A DNA stretch of 64,000 nt from NCBI RefSeq assembly GCF_021228295.1, contig NZ_JAJQPD010000004.1, positions 248,001 to 312,000 on the forward strand, given 5' to 3'. The position numbers and the translations under genes are program-made. Origin of the DNA: Agromyces humatus. Lineage in GTDB: Bacteria; Actinomycetota; Actinomycetes; Actinomycetales; Microbacteriaceae. Numbering within the stretch: position 1 is the first letter of the stretch; each line of letters starts with the position of its first letter. Below, piece after piece: positions 7,588 through 15,707 of the stretch. The notes beneath the pieces were generated by a model. That model saw only the letters and a program-made list of their open reading frames with translations. It had not been told where the DNA came from and made no database searches.

Positions 7588-9312
7588 TCAGCGCGTGATC
7601 GGCCGGCGCGGCGGTCGGGGCCGGCGCGACGACGCGCCGTGCGACACCAGTGCGGCCTCGCGCCTCGTCGGCACGACGACGGATGCCACCTCCGCGAGTC
7701 GGGGGCGCGCCTCGTCGCCGTCGACGATCACACCCGTGTGCCAGGTGATCGTCAGCCCGTCGGAACCGTCGCGGAGCAGCGCCAGGTTGTTGTCGAACCA
7801 GGGGCCCTTCACGGTGTGCCAACGGAACGGCGGATCGGGCACCTTCACCGAGCGTGCAACCGCCGCGCCGATCGGGGTCGCCACCCCGTACGACATGACG
7901 ACGGCGAACCAGCGCAGCAGCCTCGGAAGCGGATTGCGCACCGGCGAGCAGACCGCTTGAAGGATGCGGCCCCCCGTCTGGCGTTCCACCTCCGCCAGGA
8001 AGGAGTAGTGCACGTCACCCGAGAGGAACGTCACCGTCTGCGGTGCTGGGCCGCGCTCACCGTCGGCGACCGCCGTCGCGATCCCGGCCACGGCCTGAAA
8101 GCTGTTCTGGAAGGCCGCCCAGTGCTCGAGGTCGACCGCCTGTCGCAGGCGTTCGCCGATCCATGCGGCGAATCGGCCCCACGCGCCCTCAGCGACCGCC
8201 TCATCCCAGGCCTCGACGTGGTGCAGGCCGAGAGGCAACAGGAACGGCAGCGAACTTGCCACGAGGAGGTGCCGGAGTCCACCGCGCATGCGCTCATCGA
8301 GCCATTCGAGCTCCTGGGCATCGAGAAGCCCGCGAGCCGACGGGGTCAGGTCCCTCGCCACGCGCGAGTCGACGACGATCAGCCGGACGTCGTCGAAATC
8401 CCGGCAGTAGCTCCAGCCGTAGCCGTCGGGCTCTGCGTCGCAGCGCTCCGCGAACTCGTCGATGACGTCGGTGAGGTCGAGTTCGGCGACCGCGTCGTGG
8501 CCGATGATGCGACGCCACACCTCGTCGGCCGATCGCGCTCGGGGCGACAGGTTGCCGAGGTGCTGGTACACCCAGTACGACGCCAGGCCGGCGACGATGC
8601 GACCGTGCCACCACGAGGTGGCCTCCATCTTCTGCTTCCAGTCGAGTGAGGCGTTCCAGTCGTCGCGGATGTCGTGGTCGTCGAAGATCATGGCGCTGGG
8701 AAGGGTCGACAGGAGCCAGCGATTGGCCGGGTCGGACCACGCGAGCTCGTAGAGATGCCCGTACTCCTCGTAGTCCTTGAGCTCCTTCCCCGGCTCCTCG
8801 CGGATGTCGCGCCGGCTCCGGATGAAGTCCTGCATCTCCTTCGAGGTCGAGTCCGCGTACACCTGGTCGCCGAGGAAGAGGAGCAGGTCGGGACGGTCGG
8901 CCCGGCCTTCGGCTACGGCGAGGGCGAACGCGCGCAGCGCGTCGACGCCGTGCCTGCGGTTCCCCTGCCGATCGTGGGAGACGCTGGTGCGGCACGACCC
9001 GAACGCGATGTGCACCGGGCGCCCGGGCGTGCGCGTCTCGATCACGGGCGGCGGGTATTCGGAATCCGCCTCGGGCCAGACCCGTCGGCCGTCGATCTGC
9101 ACGTCGTACGGTCGCGCCGCGCCCGGCTCGAGGCCGTCGACCTCGACGAGTGCGTAGTGGTGGCCGTGCACCGCGAACGTGCGGGCGTGCCACGACCGCC
9201 CTTCGGCGGTGACGGTCACGCGGCAGCCGCCTCGCGTCTCGACCCAGATGCTCGCGGAGGTCTCGTCGACGAACCGCAGCATCGGTCCGAGCACCAGTGG
9301 GGAGGTCGCCAT
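7588..9312 (-). CDS. PhoD-like metallophosphatase
   Basis: A 574-residue protein. An N-terminal ~90-residue beta-sandwich like that of alkaline phosphatase D enzymes precedes the metallophosphoesterase core: FGSCRTS (104-110), LFLGDQVYAD (145-154), FDDHDIRDDW (210-219) and, near the C-terminus, LSGDVHYSFLAE. These supply the metal ligands of the PhoD family, which hydrolyses phosphodiesters and monoesters. No signal peptide is seen at the chosen ATG, so this member appears cytoplasmic, unlike classical Tat-exported PhoD. The same frame stays open upstream into the ABC permease region, but that part has no homology sense; ATG at 9312 begins the family-like sequence. Confidence 0.85.
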   Translation of the reverse strand: MATSPLVLGPMLRFVDETSASIWVETRGGCRVTVTAEGRSWHARTFAVHGHHYALVEVDGLEPGAARPYDVQIDGRRVWPEADSEYPPPVIETRTPGRPVHIAFGSCRTSVSHDRQGNRRHGVDALRAFALAVAEGRADRPDLLLFLGDQVYADSTSKEMQDFIRSRRDIREEPGKELKDYEEYGHLYELAWSDPANRWLLSTLPSAMIFDDHDIRDDWNASLDWKQKMEATSWWHGRIVAGLASYWVYQHLGNLSPRARSADEVWRRIIGHDAVAELDLTDVIDEFAERCDAEPDGYGWSYCRDFDDVRLIVVDSRVARDLTPSARGLLDAQELEWLDERMRGGLRHLLVASSLPFLLPLGLHHVEAWDEAVAEGAWGRFAAWIGERLRQAVDLEHWAAFQNSFQAVAGIATAVADGERGPAPQTVTFLSGDVHYSFLAEVERQTGGRILQAVCSPVRNPLPRLLRWFAVVMSYGVATPIGAAVARSVKVPDPPFRWHTVKGPWFDNNLALLRDGSDGLTITWHTGVIVDGDEARPRLAEVASVVVPTRREAALVSHGASSRRPRPPRRPITR

Positions 9313-9360
9313 GCATCCCGTTCTACCGCGTTGCGCCCAACACTGCCACGGGTTGCATGG

Positions 9361-9391
9361 CGGATGCCGCGGCTCCCGCCCGCGGCATCCG
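9361..9391. terminator. Hairpin terminator, 12-bp perfect stem
   Basis: CGGATGCCGCGG pairs with CCGCGGCATCCG across a 7-base loop. It lies between the end of the sugar ABC operon (9414) and the start of the phosphatase (9312), both on the minus strand. No U-tract follows, as is common in actinobacteria. The stem is built on the same GGATGCC core as two other terminators in the window. Confidence 0.75.
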
Positions 9392-9413
9392 TATCGCCCG
9401 GCCCGTCGTGGAG

Positions 9414-10409
9414 CTACCCCTTCGTGGCACCCGCCAGCAGTCCGCGCACGAAGTATCTCTGCAGGCTGAAGAACACGATCAGCGGGATCACGATCGAGAC
9501 GAATGCCGCGGCCGTCAGCAACTGCCAGTCCTGGCCCCTCGTGCCGACCAGCTCCGCCAGCCGCTGGGTGATCGGCGCGACGTCTTGCGTGCCTCCCGAG
9601 AAGATGAGCGCGACGAGCAGGTCGTTCCAGACCCAGATGAACTGGAAGATCGCGAACGACGCGAGCGCGGGGGTCGCGAGCGGCAGCACGATGCGGAAGA
9701 AGATCTGCCCGTGCGTCGCACCGTCGACCTTCGCCGCTTCGATGACGTCGGCGGGGATATCGGAGATGAAGTTGTGCAGCAGGAAGATGGCGAGCGGCAG
9801 GCCGAACATCGCGTGTGCGAGCCAGAGCGGAAGGTAGTTCTGCTCGGGAATGATCGGCACGATGTCGTGCAGCCACGCCTGCATCGGCCGCAGCCACGTT
9901 GAGAAGATCTGCAGCAAGGGCACGAGCGACATCTGCAGGGGGATGATCTGCAGTGCGAACACGAAGATGAACAACCAGTTCACCCACTTGAACTTGATCC
10001 ACGCGAACGCGTAGGCCGCCATCGCTGCGAACACCAACGTGATCAGCGTGCCGAGCAGGGTGATCGCGATCGAGTTCACGATGTAGGAGCCGAGCTGCGG
10101 TGACGACGACGACGTCGAGAAGAGCACGGTGGCGTAATTCTCGAGCGTGAAGCCGGGGTTCTGGAAGATCGTCCACCAGCCCGTCGTGCGGATGAGCTCG
10201 GCGGGGCGGAACGACGAGATCAGCAGGCCGAACGTCGGGATCGTCCAGACCACGGCGATGACGAGCGACGCGATCGTCGCGGTGCGCGAGGTGAGGCGCT
10301 GCTTGACGCGCGCCGCCTTCGTGCCGGGCTCTCTCTCGGCGAGCTCGGCGGCCTCGCCATCGGCGAGCTCCTTGTCGATCGGGAGGTCGGCGGGGGCGAC
10401 GCTGCTCAT
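9414..10409 (-). CDS. Sugar ABC transporter permease, alpha-glucoside type (MalG/AglG-like)
   Basis: A 331-residue inner-membrane permease with six predicted helices. The EAA loop that contacts the ATPase reads EAAKVDGATHGQIFFRIVLP, a classic CUT1-family permease signature. A cytoplasmic N-terminal extension of ~50 residues precedes the first helix. It pairs with the permease encoded just upstream: its ATG overlaps that gene's stop (ATGA at 10406-10409). No ATPase gene is in the operon, which in actinobacterial sugar importers usually means a shared MsiK-like ATPase is supplied from elsewhere. Confidence 0.88.
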   Translation of the reverse strand: MSSVAPADLPIDKELADGEAAELAEREPGTKAARVKQRLTSRTATIASLVIAVVWTIPTFGLLISSFRPAELIRTTGWWTIFQNPGFTLENYATVLFSTSSSSPQLGSYIVNSIAITLLGTLITLVFAAMAAYAFAWIKFKWVNWLFIFVFALQIIPLQMSLVPLLQIFSTWLRPMQAWLHDIVPIIPEQNYLPLWLAHAMFGLPLAIFLLHNFISDIPADVIEAAKVDGATHGQIFFRIVLPLATPALASFAIFQFIWVWNDLLVALIFSGGTQDVAPITQRLAELVGTRGQDWQLLTAAAFVSIVIPLIVFFSLQRYFVRGLLAGATKG

Positions 10410-11371
10410 CGGATCTCCCTCTGCTTGCGAAGCACATTGACGTTGTAGATGACGATCGGCAACACGAAGACGAACAGGATGAGCGCGAGGGCCGACCCTC
10501 GCCCGATCTCGCTCGCGCGGAAGGCCTGGGTGTACATCTCGTTGGCGACCACGCTGGTGTTGAAGTTGCCCGCCGTCATCGTCCGGACGATGTCGAAGAC
10601 CTTCAGGGTGGCGATCGAGATGGTCGTGAACACCACCACGAGTGCGCCTCGGATGCCCGGCACGGTGACGTTCCTGAACCGTTGCCAGGCGTTCGTGCCG
10701 TCGAGTTGCGCCGCCTCGATCTGCTCGGTGGGGACGCCCTTGATGGCGGCGCTGAGCAGCACCATCGCGAATCCGGTCTGAATCCAGATCATGATGACGA
10801 TCAGCAGGATGGTGTTGATCGGGTCGGTCTGCAGCCATTGCACCGGGTCGCCGCCGAATGCGACGACGAGCGCGTTCAGCACGCCGATCTGATCGCCGAC
10901 GCCGTTGTAGTCGTACACGAAGCCCCAGATGACGCCCGCCCCGACGAACGAGATGGCGATCGGCATGAAGAGGATCACCTTGTAGTACTTCTCACCGCGC
11001 GACTTGTCGATGAACACCGCGTAGGCCAGGCCGATCACCGTCGAGATGATCGGGGCGAGCGCCACCCAGAGGATCGTGTTGATGAGCGTACGGATGGCGG
11101 CCGGCTGGGTGAACATCCACACGAAGTTGTCGAGCGTCCACTCGCCGGCATTGTTCTGGAACGCGAGGAAGCTCGTGCGAATGGCGGGATAGACCAGGCC
11201 GATCGCGATGAAGAGCATCGCCGGAAGCAGGAACAACGCGAGTTGCCAGTAGTCGCGGCCCTTCTTGGGCGCCTTGTCGATGAAGAAGATGAGCAGGCCG
11301 ACGACCGCCGCCAGCACGGCGAGGCCCATCACCACCTGCAGGATCTTGCCGAGGAGATCGGCCGTGGTCAT
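10406..11371 (-). CDS. Sugar ABC transporter permease, alpha-glucoside type (MalF/AglF-like)
   Basis: A 321-residue permease with about eight hydrophobic segments. The EAA loop is EAAQLDGTNAWQRFRNVTVP, and segments such as RGEKYYKVILFMPIAISFVGAGVIWGFVYDYN closely resemble AglF-type permeases of alpha-glucoside importers, from family memory. It forms a heterodimer with the downstream permease. It is the second gene of the operon, separated from the binding-protein gene by 114 bases that contain a strong hairpin. The start ATG at 11371 precedes a hydrophobic N-terminus. Confidence 0.88.
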   Translation of the reverse strand: MTTADLLGKILQVVMGLAVLAAVVGLLIFFIDKAPKKGRDYWQLALFLLPAMLFIAIGLVYPAIRTSFLAFQNNAGEWTLDNFVWMFTQPAAIRTLINTILWVALAPIISTVIGLAYAVFIDKSRGEKYYKVILFMPIAISFVGAGVIWGFVYDYNGVGDQIGVLNALVVAFGGDPVQWLQTDPINTILLIVIMIWIQTGFAMVLLSAAIKGVPTEQIEAAQLDGTNAWQRFRNVTVPGIRGALVVVFTTISIATLKVFDIVRTMTAGNFNTSVVANEMYTQAFRASEIGRGSALALILFVFVLPIVIYNVNVLRKQREIR

Positions 11372-11424
11372 CGTGCCTCCCGATGTTCTTCATTGAACGC
11401 AGTCTTCGTTGAAACTGGGGTGAC

Positions 11425-11454
11425 GAGGGGCGGGGTTTCGAAGCCCCGCCCCTC
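11425..11454 (-). terminator. Intercistronic hairpin between binding protein and permeases
   Basis: GAGGGGCGGGG pairs with CCCCGCCCCTC around TTTCGAAG, an 11-bp GC-only stem. It follows the binding-protein gene by 31 bases and precedes the permease genes. By analogy with malE-malF, such a hairpin lets the binding protein be made in excess over the permeases by partial termination or 3'-end protection. Confidence 0.7.
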
Positions 11455-11485
11455 GATCATGCCGCGTACGGCGTGACGCGCGCTA

Positions 11486-12844
11486 CTAACTCGCCGGCCA
11501 ACTGGCTTCGATGGTGTCGAGCACCTGGGTGGTGTCCTCACCGCCGACCCAGGCGACGATGCCCTTCCAGAAGGAATCGGCGCCGACGGCGCCCGGCATC
11601 AGGTCGGACCCGTCGAAGCGGAACGTCGTCTCGGGATCCTGCAGGATCTCGATCGACTGCACGAGCAGCTCACTCGATGCATTCTGGGGGTCGACGCCCT
11701 TGTTGGCGCTGATGACGCCGCCGAGGCTCACGCGGTTGTTCGCCCAGGTGTCGCTCGAAAGGTAGGCACGGAACGCCTCGACCTCTTCGGCTTCGCGGAA
11801 GGCCACGACGATCTCGCCGCCACCGGTCACCGACAGCGGGTCATCGGCGTTGGCCGGCGGAAGCAGGAAGCCGAACACCGTGCCGTCGGAGGCCACCGTG
11901 TTGGCGTCACCGCCCTCGGGGTTCCAGAAGGTCTCGTAGAACGAAGCCTGATGGTGCAGCGAGCACTCGCCGTCGAGGATGGGGAGGCCGCCCGTCTGGA
12001 ATGCCTCGGTGACCAGCGTCGAAACATCGCCGATGCCGCCGTTGACCATCTCGTCGCTCTTGAGGTATTCGCCGACGGCGTCGAACGCCTCGGCGACCAT
12101 CGGGTCGTTGAACGGAATCTCGTGCGTGACCCACTGGTCGTACACGTCGGCGCCGTGCAGGCGCAGCATGTAGTCCTCGACCCAGTCGGTGCCGGGCCAT
12201 CCGGTGGCGTCGCCGGACTCGAGGCCGACGCACCAGGGCTGACGTCCGCTGTCGGCCGCGATCTGATCGGAGAGGGCGGTGAGGTCGTCGAGCGTTGCCG
12301 GGATCTCGTAACCGTTCTCTTCGAACTCGGCCGGCGAGTACCAGACGTAGCCCTTGATGCTCGCCATGAGCGGGGCCCCGTAGAAGGTGTCTTCGAAGGT
12401 GCCGTACTGCTTCCAGTCCTCCGACCAGAACTCGTCGGTGTTCGCCTCGACGGCCTCGGATGCCGGGATGAGCCAGCCGCCTGCGGCGAGGCGGTTCATC
12501 AGGCCGGGCTGCGGCACGAAGCCGACGTCGGGCGCGTTGCCGCCCTCGGCGAGCACCGCGATCTGCGCCTCGAACTCGCTCGAGCCCTGGTAGTCGACCG
12601 AGATGCCCGTGCAGGCTTCGAAATCGGCCCACGACTCGTTGAGCCGGTCGGCCTCGATGTCGAGGATGGTGCTGGCGGCGGTGACCTCGGCGCCGTCGAA
12701 GGTGCCGTACTGCTCGTAGTCAGCGCAATCGGTGTCGGCCGCGTCTTGTTCGGCGATGTCGCCGGTACACGCCGTGAGTGCGAGGCCTGCCGCCGCGGCC
12801 AACGCCACGGGGCCGATCCAACGGCGATGCCGTGTGAGTCTCAT
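11486..12844 (-). CDS. Sugar ABC transporter substrate-binding lipoprotein (AglE-like)
   Basis: A 452-residue extracellular lipoprotein. A basic N-terminus, hydrophobic helix and lipobox LTAC (Cys about 24) mark signal peptidase II processing. The mature part has the family-1 solute-binding fold, e.g. ISVDYQGSSEFEAQIAVLAEGGNAPDVGFVPQPG and IPASEAVEANTDEFW, resembling alpha-glucoside binding proteins. ATG at 12844 is six bases after GAGGAG; ATG at 12850 is too close to it. It is the first gene of the importer operon, divergent from the LacI regulator, with an operator overlapping its likely transcription start. Confidence 0.88.
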   Translation of the reverse strand: MRLTRHRRWIGPVALAAAAGLALTACTGDIAEQDAADTDCADYEQYGTFDGAEVTAASTILDIEADRLNESWADFEACTGISVDYQGSSEFEAQIAVLAEGGNAPDVGFVPQPGLMNRLAAGGWLIPASEAVEANTDEFWSEDWKQYGTFEDTFYGAPLMASIKGYVWYSPAEFEENGYEIPATLDDLTALSDQIAADSGRQPWCVGLESGDATGWPGTDWVEDYMLRLHGADVYDQWVTHEIPFNDPMVAEAFDAVGEYLKSDEMVNGGIGDVSTLVTEAFQTGGLPILDGECSLHHQASFYETFWNPEGGDANTVASDGTVFGFLLPPANADDPLSVTGGGEIVVAFREAEEVEAFRAYLSSDTWANNRVSLGGVISANKGVDPQNASSELLVQSIEILQDPETTFRFDGSDLMPGAVGADSFWKGIVAWVGGEDTTQVLDTIEASWPAS

Positions 12845-12912
12845 GTCCATCTCCTCGTCGAGTGTGGTGCAGGTGGTGGTGCCGGTGTGCTGCCCAGTGT
12901 GCAAGAGGTCCG

Positions 12913-12924
12913 GGAACCGGTTCC
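12913..12924. promoter_or_regulatory. LacI-family operator O1 (importer side)
   Basis: GGAACCGGTTCC is a perfect 12-bp palindrome with the central CG typical of LacI/PurR-family operators. It lies immediately downstream of the predicted -10 box of the importer operon, at the start site, so binding would block transcription. A near-identical site is at 13069-13080. Confidence 0.75.
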
Positions 12925-12931
12925 AGACTCC

Positions 12932-12961
12932 ACGCTAGGACAGGTGCACTGGCGACCACAA
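12932..12961 (-). promoter_or_regulatory. Predicted promoter of the sugar ABC operon
   Basis: On the minus strand TTGTGG (12956-12961) and TAGCGT (12932-12937) are separated by 18 bases. The operator O1 sits just downstream, where the start of transcription would fall. Confidence 0.5.
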
Positions 12962-13068
12962 GGGAACACAGATCACGAATCGAGCACCAAACCGGAGTGG
13001 CTCCCCTGCTCGCAGAGAGCGCTCCCAGGACGGGAGAGGCCCACCACGAGGCATCCGATACGCCGTCT

Positions 13069-13080
13069 GGAATCGGTTCC
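13069..13080. promoter_or_regulatory. LacI-family operator O2 (regulator side)
   Basis: GGAATCGGTTCC differs from O1 by one base and extends to TGGAATCGGTTCCA. It lies 59 bases before the lacI-type start codon and 145 bases from O1, which would allow autoregulation and looping by a tetrameric or dimer-of-dimers repressor. Confidence 0.75.
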
Positions 13081-13139
13081 ACGCCGTGGTCGCAGCCATT
13101 ATGCTCAGCACCGGAACTGCCCGATGGAGGGGGTTGCTG

Positions 13140-14162
13140 ATGGCCGCGATCGGCGACGTCGCACGGCTGGCCGGGGTCTCGAAGGCGACGGCGTCGCGCG
13201 CCCTCTCGGGCCGCGGGCACGTCGCCGAGTCGACCCGCCACCGGGTCGAGGTCGCGGCCGCCGAGATCGGCTACATCGCGTCCCCTGCCGCCGCAAGCCT
13301 CGTCACGGGGCGAACGATGAACGTCGGTGTCGTGATCCCGTTCGTCAACCGCTGGTTCTTCGGCGAGGTGCTCGAGGGCATCGAGCGCGCGCTGCTCGGG
13401 GCCGGTTACGACCTCACGCTCTACAACGTCGGTTCCGCCGGGCAGGACCGCGATCGGGTCTTCGACTTCTTCCTCGCCCGCAAGCGCGTCGATGCGGTGA
13501 TCGCCGTGGGGGTCGACCTCACCGAGCGCGAGACGGCCTCGCTCGATCGCCGTGAGAAGCCGCTCGTGAGCCTCGGTGGCAGCGGCGCCGGCGGCGCGCG
13601 CCTCTCGATCGACGACCGCGCGGCCGGCGCGCTCGCGACCGAGCACCTGCTGCATCTCGGCCACACCCGCATCGCCCATCTCGCCGGCGAGGGCGCGCTG
13701 TCGAACCCCGAGAGCGTGCACGGATGTCGCCGCGAGGGCTTCCTCGAGGCGATGGCGGCCGCGGGCCACGCGTCTGAGGCCGACGCGCACATCGTGGAGG
13801 CCGAGATGACCATGCCGGGCGGGTACACGGGTGCGCTGCAGTTGCTCGGCCACCCCGGTCGACGGCCGTCTGCGGTGTTCGCGGTCTCCGACGAGATGGC
13901 GTTCGGCGCCATCCGGGCTGCCGAACGACTCGGCCTCACGGTGCCCGGCGACCTGTCGATCATCGGCGTCGACGGCCACGAGTACGCCGAGATGTTCGGG
14001 CTCACGACGATCGAGCAGTACCCCGGCGCGCAGGGCCGTCTCGCCGTCGACGTGGTGCTGCACCTGCTCGGCGAGGATCTGGCCGACCCCCTGCCCGACT
14101 CGGGCGCGCCGCTGCCCACCCGCCTGGTGGTGCGCTCGAGCACGACCGCCGCACCGCGCTGA
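13140..14162 (+). CDS. LacI-family transcriptional repressor of the sugar importer
   Basis: A 340-residue regulator. The N-terminal helix-turn-helix IGDVARLAGVSKATASRALSG (about 4-24) is a textbook LacI motif, with a hinge region reaching residue ~60. The rest is a periplasmic-binding-protein-like effector domain with GVVIPFVNRWFFGEVLEGIE at its start and SIIGVDGHEYAEMFGLTTIEQ near the end. Start ATG at 13140 has GGAGGGGG seven bases upstream. Divergent to the importer, with two palindromic operators between, it most likely represses the operon until an alpha-glucoside or related sugar binds. The inducer is not identifiable from sequence. Confidence 0.9.
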   Translation: MAAIGDVARLAGVSKATASRALSGRGHVAESTRHRVEVAAAEIGYIASPAAASLVTGRTMNVGVVIPFVNRWFFGEVLEGIERALLGAGYDLTLYNVGSAGQDRDRVFDFFLARKRVDAVIAVGVDLTERETASLDRREKPLVSLGGSGAGGARLSIDDRAAGALATEHLLHLGHTRIAHLAGEGALSNPESVHGCRREGFLEAMAAAGHASEADAHIVEAEMTMPGGYTGALQLLGHPGRRPSAVFAVSDEMAFGAIRAAERLGLTVPGDLSIIGVDGHEYAEMFGLTTIEQYPGAQGRLAVDVVLHLLGEDLADPLPDSGAPLPTRLVVRSSTTAAPR

Positions 14163-14217
14163 GGCGCCCCGCTCGTCTCGCGCCTCGACCTGCCGTTCCA
14201 GATGGAAGGGTCGAGTC

Positions 14218-14335
14218 ATGGCCGATTCGACGCATGACGTGCACGTCACCCGCGAGTTCAACGCGCGCCGATCGAGCGCGTGTGGACCGCGTGGACGCAA
14301 CCCGACGACCTCCGCGCGTGGTGGGGTCTCGTGGC
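14218..14335 (+). pseudogene. Frameshifted, truncated SRPBCC/AHSA1-domain gene remnant
   Basis: Frame one from ATG 14218 gives MADSTHDVHVTREFNA, the typical start of AHSA1/SRPBCC proteins (with GGAAGGG upstream). A two-base insertion (or one-base loss) around 14261 breaks it; reading on in the shifted frame gives IERVWTAWTQPDDLRAWWG, the conserved next segment. After WWG the homology stops and the sequence enters GGCCACGGGGCATCCG, the same sequence as one arm of the terminator at 15119-15159. About 40 of the usual ~150 residues remain, so this is a decayed gene. Confidence 0.7.
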
Positions 14336-14485
14336 CGTGACCGGCCACGGGGCATCCGCACGTCGCCGTGGCGTCTCAGTGGCAGCCCGGTGACGGTCCC
14401 GCGACCGCCGTCGTAGCCTCCGCATCGGGCGACCCTGCGGTACCGATCGGACCGCAAGCCGTCCGCACCGATGAAGGAGGGCGCT

Positions 14486-15106
14486 ATGACCACCGAAACC
14501 GCTGCCGCCTCGAGCGCGGCGATCACCCCCGCCGATGGACTCACACTGCAGAGAGTGGCCCGCGCGGGCGGATACCGAGGTCCCAACGACGGACTACCGG
14601 GCGTGAACACTTGGAAGGGCCTCCAGCAGACCGTCAAGGGCTACGGCTACGCCGGACACCTCGACGGCCATCCGGGCCCGGCCACGTGGGATGCGCTGCA
14701 GCGGCTCGCCGCGAAGGGCGGATACACGGGTCCCAACGACGGCGTCATGGGCATCGCATCGTGGAAGGGCGTCCAGACCGTTCTCGCGGGATTCGGCTAC
14801 GCCGGCCCTGTGGACGGCATCCCGGGACCGCTCACGAACACGGCGCTCCAGGTTCTGGCCCGCATCGGCGGCTACTTCGGCCCCTATGACGGCGTCCTCG
14901 GGCCGAATTCCTGGCGAGGCGTGCAGACGGTGCTCACCGGCACCGGGTACGCGGGCCCGATCGACGGCGTGCCCGGGATGAACACGTGGAAGGGCCTGCA
15001 GCGCATCGCCAAGCGGGGCGGCTACACCGGGCCGATCGATGGCGTCCCCGGCCCGAACACCTATGCCGGACTCGCCAGGCTGCTCCTGAGGAGCGAGCAC
15101 GACTGA
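14486..15106 (+). CDS. Protein of seven tandem 25-residue peptidoglycan-binding-like repeats
   Basis: A 206-residue protein: 20 N-terminal residues, seven repeats of exactly 25 residues (21-195), then LARLLLRSEHD. The consensus is LQxxAxxGGYxGPxDGxPG followed by xxTWKG, resembling a shortened PG_binding_1 motif (GY.GP.DG..G..T). Odd repeats begin LQ with GGY; even ones have GYGY/GFGY/GTGY, so the array may have grown as pairs. No signal peptide or transmembrane helix is seen, which is odd for a wall-binding protein. AAGGAGG five bases before ATG 14486 fixes the start. Function unknown; cell wall or glycan binding is an inference from the motif. Confidence 0.75.
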   Translation: MTTETAAASSAAITPADGLTLQRVARAGGYRGPNDGLPGVNTWKGLQQTVKGYGYAGHLDGHPGPATWDALQRLAAKGGYTGPNDGVMGIASWKGVQTVLAGFGYAGPVDGIPGPLTNTALQVLARIGGYFGPYDGVLGPNSWRGVQTVLTGTGYAGPIDGVPGMNTWKGLQRIAKRGGYTGPIDGVPGPNTYAGLARLLLRSEHD

Positions 15107-15118
15107 GCAGGACGAACG

Positions 15119-15159
15119 ACGGATGCCCCGTGGCCGATGATCGGCCACGGGGCATCCGT
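15119..15159. terminator. Hairpin terminator, 19-bp perfect stem
   Basis: ACGGATGCCCCGTGGCCGA pairs perfectly with TCGGCCACGGGGCATCCGT around a three-base loop. It is 13 bases after the stop of the repeat protein and also downstream of rplL on the other strand, so it can serve both convergent units. Confidence 0.85.
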
Positions 15160-15190
15160 GTGTTCAGGTGACGCAGGTCACCTCAAGCCG

Positions 15191-15210
15191 GTGCGCTCTC
15201 GCGAGCGCAC
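15191..15210 (-). terminator. Hairpin downstream of rplL
   Basis: GTGCGCTC pairs with GAGCGCAC around TCGC, 58 bases after the rplL stop on the minus strand. A smaller stem GCCCTC/GAGGGC at 15248-15262 lies between it and rplL. Either could end the ribosomal operon before the stronger shared hairpin. Confidence 0.45.
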
Positions 15211-15267
15211 GCGATTCCTCGAGGGTGACGATTGCACCCAGTGTGCTGCCCTCTTCGAGGGCGGCGA

Positions 15268-15657
15268 CTACTTGAGGGTGACGGTCGCGCCGGCCTCTTC
15301 GAGAGCAGCCTTGGCCTTCTCGGCGGTCTCCTTGTTCGCGCCCTCGAGCACGGCCTTGGGAGCACCGTCGACGACGGCCTTGGCCTCGCCGAGGCCGAGC
15401 GAGGTGAGCTCGCGGACGACCTTGATGACCTGGATCTTCTTGTCGCCGGCAGCCTCGAGGACGACGTCGAAGGAGTCCTTCTCCTCGACCTCTTCAGCAG
15501 CAGCGCCGCCGCCTGCGGCAGCGGGGCCGGCAACGGCGACGGGGGCGGCCGCGGTGACCTCGAAGGTCTCCTCGAACGCCTTGACGAACTCCGAGAGCTC
15601 GATGAGGGTCAGGCCCTTGAACTGCTCGAGCAGCTCTTCAGTGGACAGCTTCGCCAT
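15268..15657 (-). CDS. rplL: 50S ribosomal protein L7/L12
   Basis: A 129-residue acidic ribosomal stalk protein. The N-terminal dimerisation helix starts [30 protein letters not shown], an alanine/glycine-rich hinge follows (about 35-60), and the C-terminal domain contains [30 protein letters not shown], which recruits translational GTPases. Length and sequence are typical of actinobacterial L7/L12. It is 50 bases downstream of rplJ in the usual rplJ-rplL order, with AAGGAGAA just upstream of the ATG. Confidence 0.98.
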   Translation of the reverse strand: MAKLSTEELLEQFKGLTLIELSEFVKAFEETFEVTAAAPVAVAGPAAAGGGAAAEEVEEKDSFDVVLEAAGDKKIQVIKVVRELTSLGLGEAKAVVDGAPKAVLEGANKETAEKAKAALEEAGATVTLK

Positions 15658-15707
15658 GATTCTTCTCCTTAGATTCTTTGGTTACTCACCGCTTGAGAGG
15701 CTCGCGC

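Noticed and set aside
9313-10437. Upstream in-frame extension of the PhoD-like gene to ~949 codons
   Set aside because: The extension overlaps the ABC permease in another frame and reads as arginine/histidine-rich shadow; the family sequence starts at 9312.
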